From the NCBI RefSeq assembly GCF_001005295.1, contig NZ_LBMK01000002.1, positions 547,594-611,593 of the forward strand: a DNA stretch of 64,000 bases, given 5' to 3'. Source of the stretch: Streptomyces yangpuensis. GTDB taxonomy: Bacteria > Actinomycetota > Actinomycetes > Streptomycetales > Streptomycetaceae. The notes below the pieces were generated by a model. The model was not told the DNA's origin and did not search any database. It was given only the letters and a program-made list of their open reading frames with translations. Of this stretch, positions 32,429 through 40,040 are shown one piece after another (the first letter of the stretch is position 1; every line of letters starts with the position of its first letter). Position numbers and translations under genes: made by a program.

Positions 32429-33976
32429 GTGGGACGACACAGTCGAAAATCCGGGGCGCCCGCCCCGGAGTCCGCTCCGGCGCAGGCGCCCGCCGCAGCG
32501 CGCCCGCAGGCGCAGCCGGATCCCGCCGGTTACGAGGACCCGTACCCGTACGACGCGTTCGGCAACGAGGCGTTCGCCGGCGACGTCCACGGCGGTGACG
32601 CCTTCGGCGACGACGTGTTCGGCAACGGGGCCCCGTACGCCGGGTGGCCCGAGCCGACCGTCACCCACCAGGGATACGTGTCGCAGTACCTGCCCGCCGC
32701 CGGTGAGCGGGCCGACGGCCACCCGCAGCAGTACGAACCGGGCGGCGCCTGGGGCGCCCGGCCCGACTCCGGCCCCGACTCCGGCGCCGTGTACGGGGAC
32801 TGGCGCGGGGTGCCGCGTTCCCGCCCCGAGGCCCCCGCGGCCGGGGCGGCGGGGCAGGCCGCGCTCCTGGACTCCGGCACCCCGGCCTTCGGCACGCCCG
32901 CCGTGGGCTTCCCGCAGGTCACCCTGACGCCGCCGGCGCAGGTCCCCGCGTACAGGGGGCCGGAGGCCGACGCCTTCACCTCCACCGGATCGCACCGCCG
33001 GGTGCCCGGCCCGCGCAGGCCGGCCGACGCCGGGACGGTGGCCGCCGAGCCCGCCGAGCCCGCCGAATTCGCCGCCGAGCCCGCCGAGCCCGCCGAGGGT
33101 GAGTCCGCCGCCGAGAAGTCCGGCCGTGGCAAGAAGGCCCTCGCGTACACCGGCATGGCCATGGCCGCGGCCGCGGTCACCACAGTCCTCGCGGTCGTCG
33201 TCGGGGGCCAGACGTTCCTCGACGGCGACGCCGACGAGACCAGGGCCGGCGGGCCCGCCGCCACCGACAAGGACCGCAGCGACCCGGCCGCCTCCCGCTC
33301 CGACGGGCGCCCGACCCCGAACGGCGGCGCGGCCGTACCCGTCGCACCGCCCGCCGTCGCGCCCGCGCCCGAGCTGACCTACGAGCAGCAGATGGCCGCG
33401 CAGCTGCCCCTCGACCCGAAACTCGCCGGCCCCGGCACCTTCGACACCGTGCCCGGCGTGGCCAAGGCCCCCGGCAAGGGCAAGATCGTGCGCTACCGCG
33501 TCGACGTCGAGCAGGGCCTGGGCCTGGACCCGCAGCTCTTCGCCGAGGCCGTGCACCGCACCCTCAACGACGACCGCAGCTGGGGCCACGGCGGCACCAG
33601 GACCTTCGAACGGGTGCCGGGCGGCAAGGCCGACTTCGTGATCACCCTCGCCAGTCCCGGCACCACCGGGATCTGGTGCGCCAAGTCGAATCTCGACACC
33701 GTCGTCGGCAACGTCTCCTGCGACTCGGCGAGCACCGAGCGGGTGATGATCAACGCCTTCCGCTGGGCCCAGGGCTCCGAGACCTACGGCCCCGACCAGA
33801 TGCTGACCTACCGTCAGATGCTGATCAACCACGAGGTCGGGCACCGGCTCGGACACGACCACGTCAACTGCCGCACCCCCGGAGCGCTCGCCCCGGTCAT
33901 GCAGCAGCAGACCAAGTCCCTCAACATCGACGGCATCCAGTGCAAGCCCAACCCCTGGGCGTTCCCGGAGAACTGA
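32429..33976 (+). CDS. DUF3152 membrane-anchored zinc-metalloprotease-like protein
   Basis: 515 residues. A long disordered Pro/Ala/Gly/Glu-rich cytoplasmic region (1-230) precedes a single membrane helix (A-Y-T-G-M-A-M-A-A-A-A-V-T-T-V-L-A-V-V-V, ~237-257). The DUF3152 domain (~325-515) ends with N-H-E-V-G-H-R-L-G-H-D-H, an extended H-E-x-x-H-x-x-G-H-x-H metzincin-style zinc site, plus C-R-T-P and a late Cys for a disulfide. It is predicted to be an extracytoplasmic peptidase. It is homologous to Rv3207c. GTG 32429. Confidence 0.88.
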   Translation: MGRHSRKSGAPAPESAPAQAPAAARPQAQPDPAGYEDPYPYDAFGNEAFAGDVHGGDAFGDDVFGNGAPYAGWPEPTVTHQGYVSQYLPAAGERADGHPQQYEPGGAWGARPDSGPDSGAVYGDWRGVPRSRPEAPAAGAAGQAALLDSGTPAFGTPAVGFPQVTLTPPAQVPAYRGPEADAFTSTGSHRRVPGPRRPADAGTVAAEPAEPAEFAAEPAEPAEGESAAEKSGRGKKALAYTGMAMAAAAVTTVLAVVVGGQTFLDGDADETRAGGPAATDKDRSDPAASRSDGRPTPNGGAAVPVAPPAVAPAPELTYEQQMAAQLPLDPKLAGPGTFDTVPGVAKAPGKGKIVRYRVDVEQGLGLDPQLFAEAVHRTLNDDRSWGHGGTRTFERVPGGKADFVITLASPGTTGIWCAKSNLDTVVGNVSCDSASTERVMINAFRWAQGSETYGPDQMLTYRQMLINHEVGHRLGHDHVNCRTPGALAPVMQQQTKSLNIDGIQCKPNPWAFPEN

Positions 33977-34205
33977 CGCACCCCGACCGGCTTCCCCTGC
34001 CCGGCGGCCCGGCCCCCCTGCCGCGGAGCTTTCGAGGCTGTACTTCTAGCGTGCTCGAACGCGAACCGTACGGGAAAGTTACGACTCTTCACCCCTTCCG
34101 GTGGCGCGACGGACAACCGTCCGTCGCGCCTGCGGCAGATCCGCTTGAGTTCTCCAGCGGCGGGTCGCCTGACCGACGGCGACCGCCTGAACCGGGAGAT
34201 CGGGG

Positions 34206-35834
34206 GTGCCACTCGTGCGGATCGGACTGCTCACGGAAGGTGGTTATCCGTATGCGACGGGCGAGGCCAGGCTGTGGTGCGACCGGCTCGTGCGCGGACT
34301 CCCGCAGCACGAGTTCGAGCTCTACGCGCTGAGCCGCAGCGCCGAGCAGGAGCGCACCCGGGTCCCGCTGCCCGAGCACGTCACCCGGGTCCGCACGGCC
34401 GCCCTGTGGGCACCCGCCGACGACGGGCGGACCTACTCCCGGCGCGAGCGGCGGCGTTTCGCCGGCTGCTTCGAGGAGCTGGTCCACGGCATCTGCGCCG
34501 CGGCGCCGGAGGCCTTCGCCACCGGACTGTACGGACTCGCCGGCCTCGCCCGCGAACAGGGCGGACTGTACGCGGCCCTGCGCTCCGAGTCCGCGGTGCG
34601 GGCGCTGGAGGCCGCCTGCCGGGCCCCGGGCGCGAGCCGCTCCGTACAGGCGGCGCAGGTGACCGACCTGCTCCGGTTCGTCGACGAACTGGAGGCCATG
34701 CTGCGGCCGCTGTCCCTCGACTGGTACGAGGAGAACGCCCGGGGCGAGGGACTCGGCGCGGTCGATGTCTGCCACGCCGCCGCGGGCGGGGTGGCGGCGC
34801 TCCCCGGTCTTCTGGCCAAACGCTTCTTCGGGGTCCCGCTGCTGGTCACCGAGTACGGGGTCCAGCTGCGCGCCCACTACCTGCCCCACCTCGGCGCGGG
34901 GGAGGGCGAGGAGCCCCGCCCCGCCGTGCGGGCCCTGCTCGGCGCCTTCCACCTGCGGCTCGCCTCCGAGATCTACGCCCGCGCCGACTTCCTGACCCCC
35001 GGCAACGCCCACGCCCGGCGCTGGCAGGAGCGCTGCGGCGCCACCCGCGACCGGCTGCGGACCGTCCACCCGGGGATGGAGGCGGACCGATTCGCCACCG
35101 TCGGGGAGGCCGCCGACCGCGGGGACCCCGACACGCTCGTCTGGGTCGGCCGGGTGGAGCCCGCCAAGGACCTCGTCGCCCTGCTGCACGCCTTCGCCGA
35201 GGTCCGCAGGGCCGAGCCGCGCGCCCGGCTGCGGATCTTCACCACGGCCGCCGACCCCGGCTACCTCGCCGACTGCCGCTCCCTTGCCGCGCAGCTGTTC
35301 CCCGACGAGGCCGCCGACTGCGTCACCGTCGGCGAGAACCCGGTCGCCTTCGAGGAGATCGGCGGACCCGAGGCGCCCTGCGCGGCCGAGGCGTACGGCG
35401 CCGGACGGGTCGTCGTGCTGTCGTCCGTGATCGAGGGCTTCCCGGTCACCCTGGCCGAGGCGATGCTCTGCGGCCGCGCCACCGTATCCACCGACGTGGG
35501 CGCGGTGCGCGAGGTCATCGGCGGCACCGGACTCGTCGTCCCGCCCCGCAACCCGCGCGCGCTCGCCGAGGCCTGCCTGTCCCTGCTCGGGGACACCGAG
35601 CGGGCACAGCGCCTCGGTGCGGCCGCCCGGGCACGGGCCCTGGAGCTGTTCACCGTCGAGCAGAACATCACCGCCTTCCAGGAGATCTACCTGCGGCTGC
35701 TGGCCAAGGGCTCCGAACGGCCCGACGGCGGCGTCCCCTTCGCCCGGCCCCCGGAGGCGCGGGTGCCCGGCCACTGGACCAGCCCGACCTGGGCCAAGCC
35801 CGCACCGGACCCGACCTCGGAGGCTGCCGTATGA
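34206..35834 (+). CDS. PelF-like GT4 glycosyltransferase (DUF3492)
   Basis: 542 residues. The N-terminal DUF3492-type domain begins R-I-G-L-L-T-E-G-G-Y-P-Y-A-T-G. The GT-B C-domain has V-W-V-G-R-V-E-P-A-K-D, then V-V-V-L-S-S-V-I-E-G-F-P-V-T-L-A-E-A-M, containing the E-x7-E donor-binding motif, and V-G-A-V-R-E-V-I. DUF3492 plus GT4 is the architecture of PelF, which polymerises a GalNAc/GlcNAc-type exopolysaccharide in the cytoplasm. GTG 34206 has GGGAG upstream. Its stop overlaps the next start (ATGA). It begins the accessory polysaccharide-like unit. Confidence 0.85.
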   Translation: MPLVRIGLLTEGGYPYATGEARLWCDRLVRGLPQHEFELYALSRSAEQERTRVPLPEHVTRVRTAALWAPADDGRTYSRRERRRFAGCFEELVHGICAAAPEAFATGLYGLAGLAREQGGLYAALRSESAVRALEAACRAPGASRSVQAAQVTDLLRFVDELEAMLRPLSLDWYEENARGEGLGAVDVCHAAAGGVAALPGLLAKRFFGVPLLVTEYGVQLRAHYLPHLGAGEGEEPRPAVRALLGAFHLRLASEIYARADFLTPGNAHARRWQERCGATRDRLRTVHPGMEADRFATVGEAADRGDPDTLVWVGRVEPAKDLVALLHAFAEVRRAEPRARLRIFTTAADPGYLADCRSLAAQLFPDEAADCVTVGENPVAFEEIGGPEAPCAAEAYGAGRVVVLSSVIEGFPVTLAEAMLCGRATVSTDVGAVREVIGGTGLVVPPRNPRALAEACLSLLGDTERAQRLGAAARARALELFTVEQNITAFQEIYLRLLAKGSERPDGGVPFARPPEARVPGHWTSPTWAKPAPDPTSEAAV

Positions 35835-36811
35835 CCACCGTCGACCCCGGCACGGCGGTTCCGCCGGCACCCGGGGCCCGGGCCCCCGGCGACAGCGCCC
35901 CCACCGCACCGCCGAACTCCTCCGACCGGGCCGGTAGCCTGCGGGCAGCGACACCGCAGGCGCGACCGCGGGTCGCGGGGGATCCCGTCAAGGCCCTGCT
36001 GCACCGGCACCGCGAGCTGTGCGAGCGGGCCGTGGACCCCCTGGAGATCGCCGCCGGGCTGGAGGCCCACGGCATCACCGACCGCACCGCCGCCCGCTTC
36101 CGCCACCGCGACGTCTTCTCCCTCGCCGAGGAGCTGTACGCCCGCAGCCCGCGCGGAGAGGCGCCCGCCGCCGCGCCGGCCCTGGTCCCGGCCGGGCCGG
36201 CCGCCTACCGCCGCTTCGGCTGCGCGCTGCTGCCCGGAGCCCTCGCCGCCGGTGCGGCCGCCGCGGGCCAGACCTGGGCCGGGCCCGCCGCCGTGGCCGC
36301 CACCGTCGCCGCGCTGGTGTGGCCGGGGCGGGCCGCCGGGGGCAGGTTCCCCTGGCTCGCGCACCTGCTCGCCGCCGCCGTCACCGGCTGGGCGGCGTAC
36401 CGGTACGGCACCGCCCTCGCGGTCGGCCTCGCACTGGCCGTCGCTCCCGGGCACCTGCTCGCCGCCGGCTTCGCCGCCGGGGCCCGGGCCCGGCTCGACG
36501 CGAGCCGCGCCCTGGAGGACTTCGCCGACCGGGTCCGGCCGCTGCTCTTCACGGCCGTCGCCGGCTTCACCGCGGTCGCCGCCGCGGCGGCAGCGGTCGC
36601 CGGCGCACCCCTCACGGCGGCCGTGCCGCTCGCCCTGCTGCTCTTCCTGGCCCGGCTCCTGCTGCGGCACGGATCCCGTCGCGGACCCGTCGCCGCCGCA
36701 CTCGCCCTCGCCCTGGTCCCGGTCCCGGCGGCGGCCCCCGCCGCCGCGGCCGCCCTCCTCGTCCACGCCGTCCTCGCCCTGTCCCGCGCATCCGCGCACG
36801 CGAGGCCCTGA
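35831..36811 (+). CDS. Polytopic membrane protein of the PelF-like unit
   Basis: 326 residues. The first ~50 are Pro/Ala-rich. Residues ~53-110 form a soluble module, K-A-L-L-H-R-H-R-E-L-C-E-R-A-V-D-P-L-E-I-A-A, then G-L-E-A-H-G-I-T-D-R-T-A-A-R-F-R-H-R-D-V-F-S-L, which looks like a small helical (helix-turn-helix-like) domain. About eight Ala/Leu/Gly-rich membrane helices fill 120-320. No recognised transporter motif. ATG 35831 overlaps the glycosyltransferase stop, so equimolar expression is likely. A role in exporting or anchoring the glycan is inference. Confidence 0.75.
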   Translation: MTTVDPGTAVPPAPGARAPGDSAPTAPPNSSDRAGSLRAATPQARPRVAGDPVKALLHRHRELCERAVDPLEIAAGLEAHGITDRTAARFRHRDVFSLAEELYARSPRGEAPAAAPALVPAGPAAYRRFGCALLPGALAAGAAAAGQTWAGPAAVAATVAALVWPGRAAGGRFPWLAHLLAAAVTGWAAYRYGTALAVGLALAVAPGHLLAAGFAAGARARLDASRALEDFADRVRPLLFTAVAGFTAVAAAAAAVAGAPLTAAVPLALLLFLARLLLRHGSRRGPVAAALALALVPVPAAAPAAAAALLVHAVLALSRASAHARP

Positions 36812-36911
36812 CGCCCCCGGGACCGCAGCCAGCCCTTCGGAGCCGACGCCGAGGAGCCCTGCCCGTACCCCGTCCGTCCATTCGTCCATCCGTCCGCAAG
36901 GAGAAACAGAC

Positions 36912-36950
36912 ATGACCGGCCAGCCAACCGACCAAGGGGTCACGCGATGA
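36912..36950 (+). other. 12-codon leader ORF translationally coupled to the epimerase gene
   Basis: ATG 36912 opens M-T-G-Q-P-T-D-Q-G-V-T-R and stops at TGA 36948-36950, which overlaps the epimerase ATG (36947) as ATGA. AAGGAG at 36898-36903 is the strongest ribosome site nearby, while the epimerase ATG itself lacks a good one. The mini-ORF probably delivers ribosomes to the epimerase. Whether the peptide has its own function is unknown. Confidence 0.55.
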
Positions 36951-37963
36951 GGGTGTTGCTGATCGGAGCCAACGGATACCTCGGCCGCTACGTCGCCGAC
37001 CGGCTGCTCGCCGACCCCGCCGTCCAGCTCACCGCGCTCGGCCGCGGCGACGACGCCGACGTCCGCTTCGACCTCGCCACCGGCAGCCCCGGAGCCCTCA
37101 CCCGCTTCCTCGACGCCGTCCACCCGGGCGTCGTCATCAACTGCGCCGGAGCCACCCGGGGCGGGGCCCGCGAACTCACCCGGCACAACACCGTCGCCGT
37201 CGCGACGATCTGCGAGTCACTGCGCCGCAGCGGCTGCGGGGCCCGGCTCGTGCAGCTCGGCTGCGCCGCGGAGTACGGACCCAGCCAGCCCGGATCCTCC
37301 ACGGCCGAGGACGCCGTGCCGAGACCCGGCGGACCGTACGGCGTCAGCAAACTGGCCGCCACCGAGCTGGTGCTGGGCTCCGGGCTGGACGCCGTCGTGC
37401 TGCGGATCTTCTCGCCCGTCGGCCCCGGCACCCCCGCCGGATCACCGCTGGGCCGGCTCGCCGAGGCCATGCGGCGCGCGATGCAGGCGGGCGACGGCGA
37501 GCTGAAGCTCAGCGGGCTCGGCGTGCAGCGCGACTTCGTCGACGTACGGGACGTGGCGCGGGCCGTGCACGCCGCATCCCTGTCCGCCGCCCAGGGCGTG
37601 GTGAACATCGGCACCGGCCGCGCGGTCCGGCTGCGCGACGCGGCGGCCGTCCTGGCCCGGGTCGCCGGGTACGGCGGAGCCCTGCACGAGCTGGACGTGC
37701 CGCACGGCGGACCCCAGCAGGGCCACGGCCACGGACACCCCGGCCGGCCGGCCGGGCTCGCCTCCATCGGGTCGCCCCGCTCCGAGGCCACCGTCGAGCA
37801 GCTCGCCGCCACAGCCCCCCAGCCGTTCCCGTACCCCGACGGCTGCGGGGCCTGGCAGCAGGCGGACGTGCGCACCGCCCGCGACCGGCTCGGCTGGCGT
37901 CCCCGGATCGGGCTGGAGGAGTCCCTCGCGGACATCTGGATGGAGGCGGCGTGCCGCATCTGA
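36947..37963 (+). CDS. NAD(P)-dependent nucleotide-sugar epimerase/dehydratase (extended SDR)
   Basis: 338 residues. The Rossmann motif G-A-N-G-Y-L-G-R-Y is at 7-15. The catalytic Y-x3-K is in P-Y-G-V-S-K (~130-134). The Ser/Thr that normally precedes it is in L-V-Q-L-G-C-A-A-E-Y-G, where the usual Ser is replaced by Cys/Ala. Substrate-binding R-D-F-V-D-V-R-D-V-A-R is near 190. It probably interconverts UDP-sugars, by analogy with PelX (UDP-GlcNAc C4-epimerase), to feed the glycosyltransferase upstream. A His/Gly-rich loop (G-H-G-H-G-H-P) near 265 is unusual. It overlaps the next gene by 13 nt. Confidence 0.83.
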   Translation: MRVLLIGANGYLGRYVADRLLADPAVQLTALGRGDDADVRFDLATGSPGALTRFLDAVHPGVVINCAGATRGGARELTRHNTVAVATICESLRRSGCGARLVQLGCAAEYGPSQPGSSTAEDAVPRPGGPYGVSKLAATELVLGSGLDAVVLRIFSPVGPGTPAGSPLGRLAEAMRRAMQAGDGELKLSGLGVQRDFVDVRDVARAVHAASLSAAQGVVNIGTGRAVRLRDAAAVLARVAGYGGALHELDVPHGGPQQGHGHGHPGRPAGLASIGSPRSEATVEQLAATAPQPFPYPDGCGAWQQADVRTARDRLGWRPRIGLEESLADIWMEAACRI

Positions 37964-38706
37964 CCACGCCTCCCGGAGCGCTCGCGGCGGCCGCCACCGG
38001 GGCCGGCCGCCTCGGGCTGGGCATCCCCGGCTACGCGCACCCGCTGCTCGCCCCCGTGGAATGGGCCGAGCTGACCCGCCCCGGCACCCCGCTGCACTGG
38101 GCCGTCCTGAACGTCGCGGACGGCCCGGGCGGGCGGCCCGATCCGCACTGCACCGAAGCGGCCGCCAAGCTGCACGGCGCCGGCGGCACGGTCCTCGGCC
38201 ATCTCGCGATGCGGGACGGATCGAGGTCCTTCGGGGAGCTGGTCTCCGACGCCCACCGCTTCCGGGACTGGTACGGGGTCGGCGGCTTCTACCTCGCCGG
38301 GACCCCGTCCGACCGGGCGGACCTGGCCTCGGTGCGGCGGGTCGTCGACAGCCTGCGCGGCCTGGGCGAGGACCTGTGGATCGTGCTGGGACACGGCACG
38401 CACCCGTACGAGGGCTACGCGGAGGCCGCCGACCAGCTGGTCACCTTCTCCGGGGCCTGGACCGACTACCGCTGGTCGCAGGTGGCGGAGTGGACCGCGG
38501 ACCATCCGCCCGAGCGGTTCTGCCACCTGGTCCACGGGGTGCCGCGCACCCATCTGGAGGAGGCGATGCGGATCGCCCGCTGGCAGGGCGCCGGCACCAT
38601 CTGGTTCACCGACCGCCGCGCCGTCGGCGATCGCGACCCGTGGGCGTCCATGCCCGGGTACTGGGACGAAATCGTCTCACGTATCGGAACAGGTGTCTTG
38701 GAATGA
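37951..38706 (+). CDS. Spherulin-4-like (GH135-type) protein lacking usual catalytic acids
   Basis: 251 residues of the spherulation-specific family 4 TIM barrel (L-G-I-P-G-Y-A-H-P, W-A-V-L-N-V-A-D-G-P-G). Fungal Sph3 (GH135) and PelA (GH166) relatives cleave galactosaminogalactan or Pel. In related proteins I recall a strand ending in F-L-D-E/R and a later T-F-E-G-x-W. Here these read F-Y-L-A-G and T-F-S-G-A-W, so both putative acids seem absent. There is no signal peptide, so it is predicted cytoplasmic. It may bind rather than cleave the glycan. The start is GTG 37951. Confidence 0.8.
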   Translation: MPHLTTPPGALAAAATGAGRLGLGIPGYAHPLLAPVEWAELTRPGTPLHWAVLNVADGPGGRPDPHCTEAAAKLHGAGGTVLGHLAMRDGSRSFGELVSDAHRFRDWYGVGGFYLAGTPSDRADLASVRRVVDSLRGLGEDLWIVLGHGTHPYEGYAEAADQLVTFSGAWTDYRWSQVAEWTADHPPERFCHLVHGVPRTHLEEAMRIARWQGAGTIWFTDRRAVGDRDPWASMPGYWDEIVSRIGTGVLE

Positions 38707-38769
38707 AGACGGGCGTGGCAGTGTTACGGAGAGAACCACCGTTAAGTCGTAACCATCTACGGAGTCCCC

Positions 38770-39948
38770 GTGTCGCTGCCACCCCTGGTCGAGCCGGCTG
38801 CTGAGCTCACCGTTGACGAGGTCCGTCGGTACTCCCGCCACCTGATCATCCCGGATGTCGGGATGGACGGTCAGAAGCGCCTGAAGAACGCCAAGGTGCT
38901 GGCCGTGGGCGCGGGCGGCCTCGGTTCGCCCGCCCTCATGTACCTGGCCGCGGCCGGCGTCGGCACGCTGGGCATCGTGGAGTTCGACGAGGTCGACGAG
39001 TCGAACCTGCAGCGTCAGATCATCCACAGCCAGTCGGACATCGGCCGCTCCAAGGCCGAGTCCGCCCGCGACAGCGTGCTGGGCATCAACCCGTACGTGA
39101 ACGTGGTCCTTCACGAAGAGCGGCTCGAGGCCGAGAACGTGATGGAGATCTTCAGCCAGTACGACCTCATCGTCGACGGCACGGACAACTTCGCCACGCG
39201 CTACCTCGTCAACGACGCCTGCGTGCTGCTGAACAAGCCGTACGTGTGGGGTTCGATCTACCGCTTCGACGGCCAGGCCTCGGTCTTCTGGTCCGAGCAC
39301 GGCCCCTGCTACCGCTGCCTCTACCCGGAGCCCCCGCCGCCGGGCATGGTCCCGAGCTGCGCCGAGGGCGGCGTCCTGGGCGTGCTCTGCGCGTCCATCG
39401 GCTCCATCCAGGTCACCGAGGCCGTCAAGGTCCTCACCGGTGTCGGCGAGCCGCTGGTCGGCCGCCTGATGATCTACGACGCCCTGGAGATGCAGTACCG
39501 CCAGGTCAAGGTCCGCAAGGACCCCGACTGCGCGGTCTGCGGTCCGAACGCGACCGTCAAGGAACTCATCGACTACGAGGCCTTCTGCGGCGTCGTGTCG
39601 GAGGAGGCCCAGGAGGCCGCCGCCGGCTCCACGATCACTCCGAAGCAGCTCAAGGAGTGGATCGACACCGAGGAGCCGATCGAGATCATCGACGTCCGCG
39701 AGGTCAACGAGTACGAGATCGTCTCGATCCCGGGCGCGAAGCTGGTCCCCAAGGGCGAGTTCCTGATGGGCAAGGCCCTCCAGGACCTGCCGCAGGACAA
39801 GCGCATCGTCCTGCACTGCAAGACGGGTGTCCGCAGTGCGGAAGTCCTCGCGGTCCTGAAGTCCGCGGGCTTCGCGGACGCGGTCCACGTGGGCGGCGGC
39901 GTCATCGGCTGGGTCCACCAGATCGAGCCCGAGAAGCCGGTCTACTGA
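38770..39948 (+). CDS. moeZ: Adenylyltransferase/sulfurtransferase MoeZ (MoeB-rhodanese fusion)
   Basis: 392 residues. The E1-like ThiF/MoeB domain has G-A-G-G-L-G-S-P (~47-54), zinc ligands C-Y-R-C and C-A-V-C, and N-L-Q-R-Q adenylation residues. The C-terminal rhodanese domain has the sulfur-carrying Cys in L-H-C-K-T-G-V-R-S. It activates the C-termini of small sulfur-carrier proteins (MoaD, ThiS, CysO and secondary-metabolite carriers) and thiocarboxylates them. Its stop codon is duplicated in a 17-bp tandem repeat. Counterpart of Rv3206c (moeB1). Confidence 0.95.
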   Translation: MSLPPLVEPAAELTVDEVRRYSRHLIIPDVGMDGQKRLKNAKVLAVGAGGLGSPALMYLAAAGVGTLGIVEFDEVDESNLQRQIIHSQSDIGRSKAESARDSVLGINPYVNVVLHEERLEAENVMEIFSQYDLIVDGTDNFATRYLVNDACVLLNKPYVWGSIYRFDGQASVFWSEHGPCYRCLYPEPPPPGMVPSCAEGGVLGVLCASIGSIQVTEAVKVLTGVGEPLVGRLMIYDALEMQYRQVKVRKDPDCAVCGPNATVKELIDYEAFCGVVSEEAQEAAAGSTITPKQLKEWIDTEEPIEIIDVREVNEYEIVSIPGAKLVPKGEFLMGKALQDLPQDKRIVLHCKTGVRSAEVLAVLKSAGFADAVHVGGGVIGWVHQIEPEKPVY

Positions 39949-39990
39949 TCCGTTCACGGGACTGATCCGTTCACGGGGAATCCGTTCACG
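39944..39990 (+). repeat. 17-bp tandem duplication spanning the moeZ stop codon
   Basis: ACTGATCCGTTCACGGG occurs twice in direct tandem (39944-39960 and 39961-39977), with a third partial copy (ATCCGTTCACG) to 39990. The first copy contains the moeZ TGA. The third copy runs into the terminator stem. Confidence 0.85.
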
Positions 39991-40035
39991 AAGGGGCCCT
40001 ACCCGCACGCTCGTCGCGGGTAGGGCCCCTTCGTG
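39987..40035. terminator. 20-bp-stem bidirectional terminator
   Basis: A perfect 20-bp inverted repeat (39987-40006 with 40016-40035) with a 9-nt loop lies between the convergent moeZ and peptidase genes. It is one of the longest perfect terminator stems in the window. Confidence 0.9.
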
Positions 40036-40040
40036 CTGCC

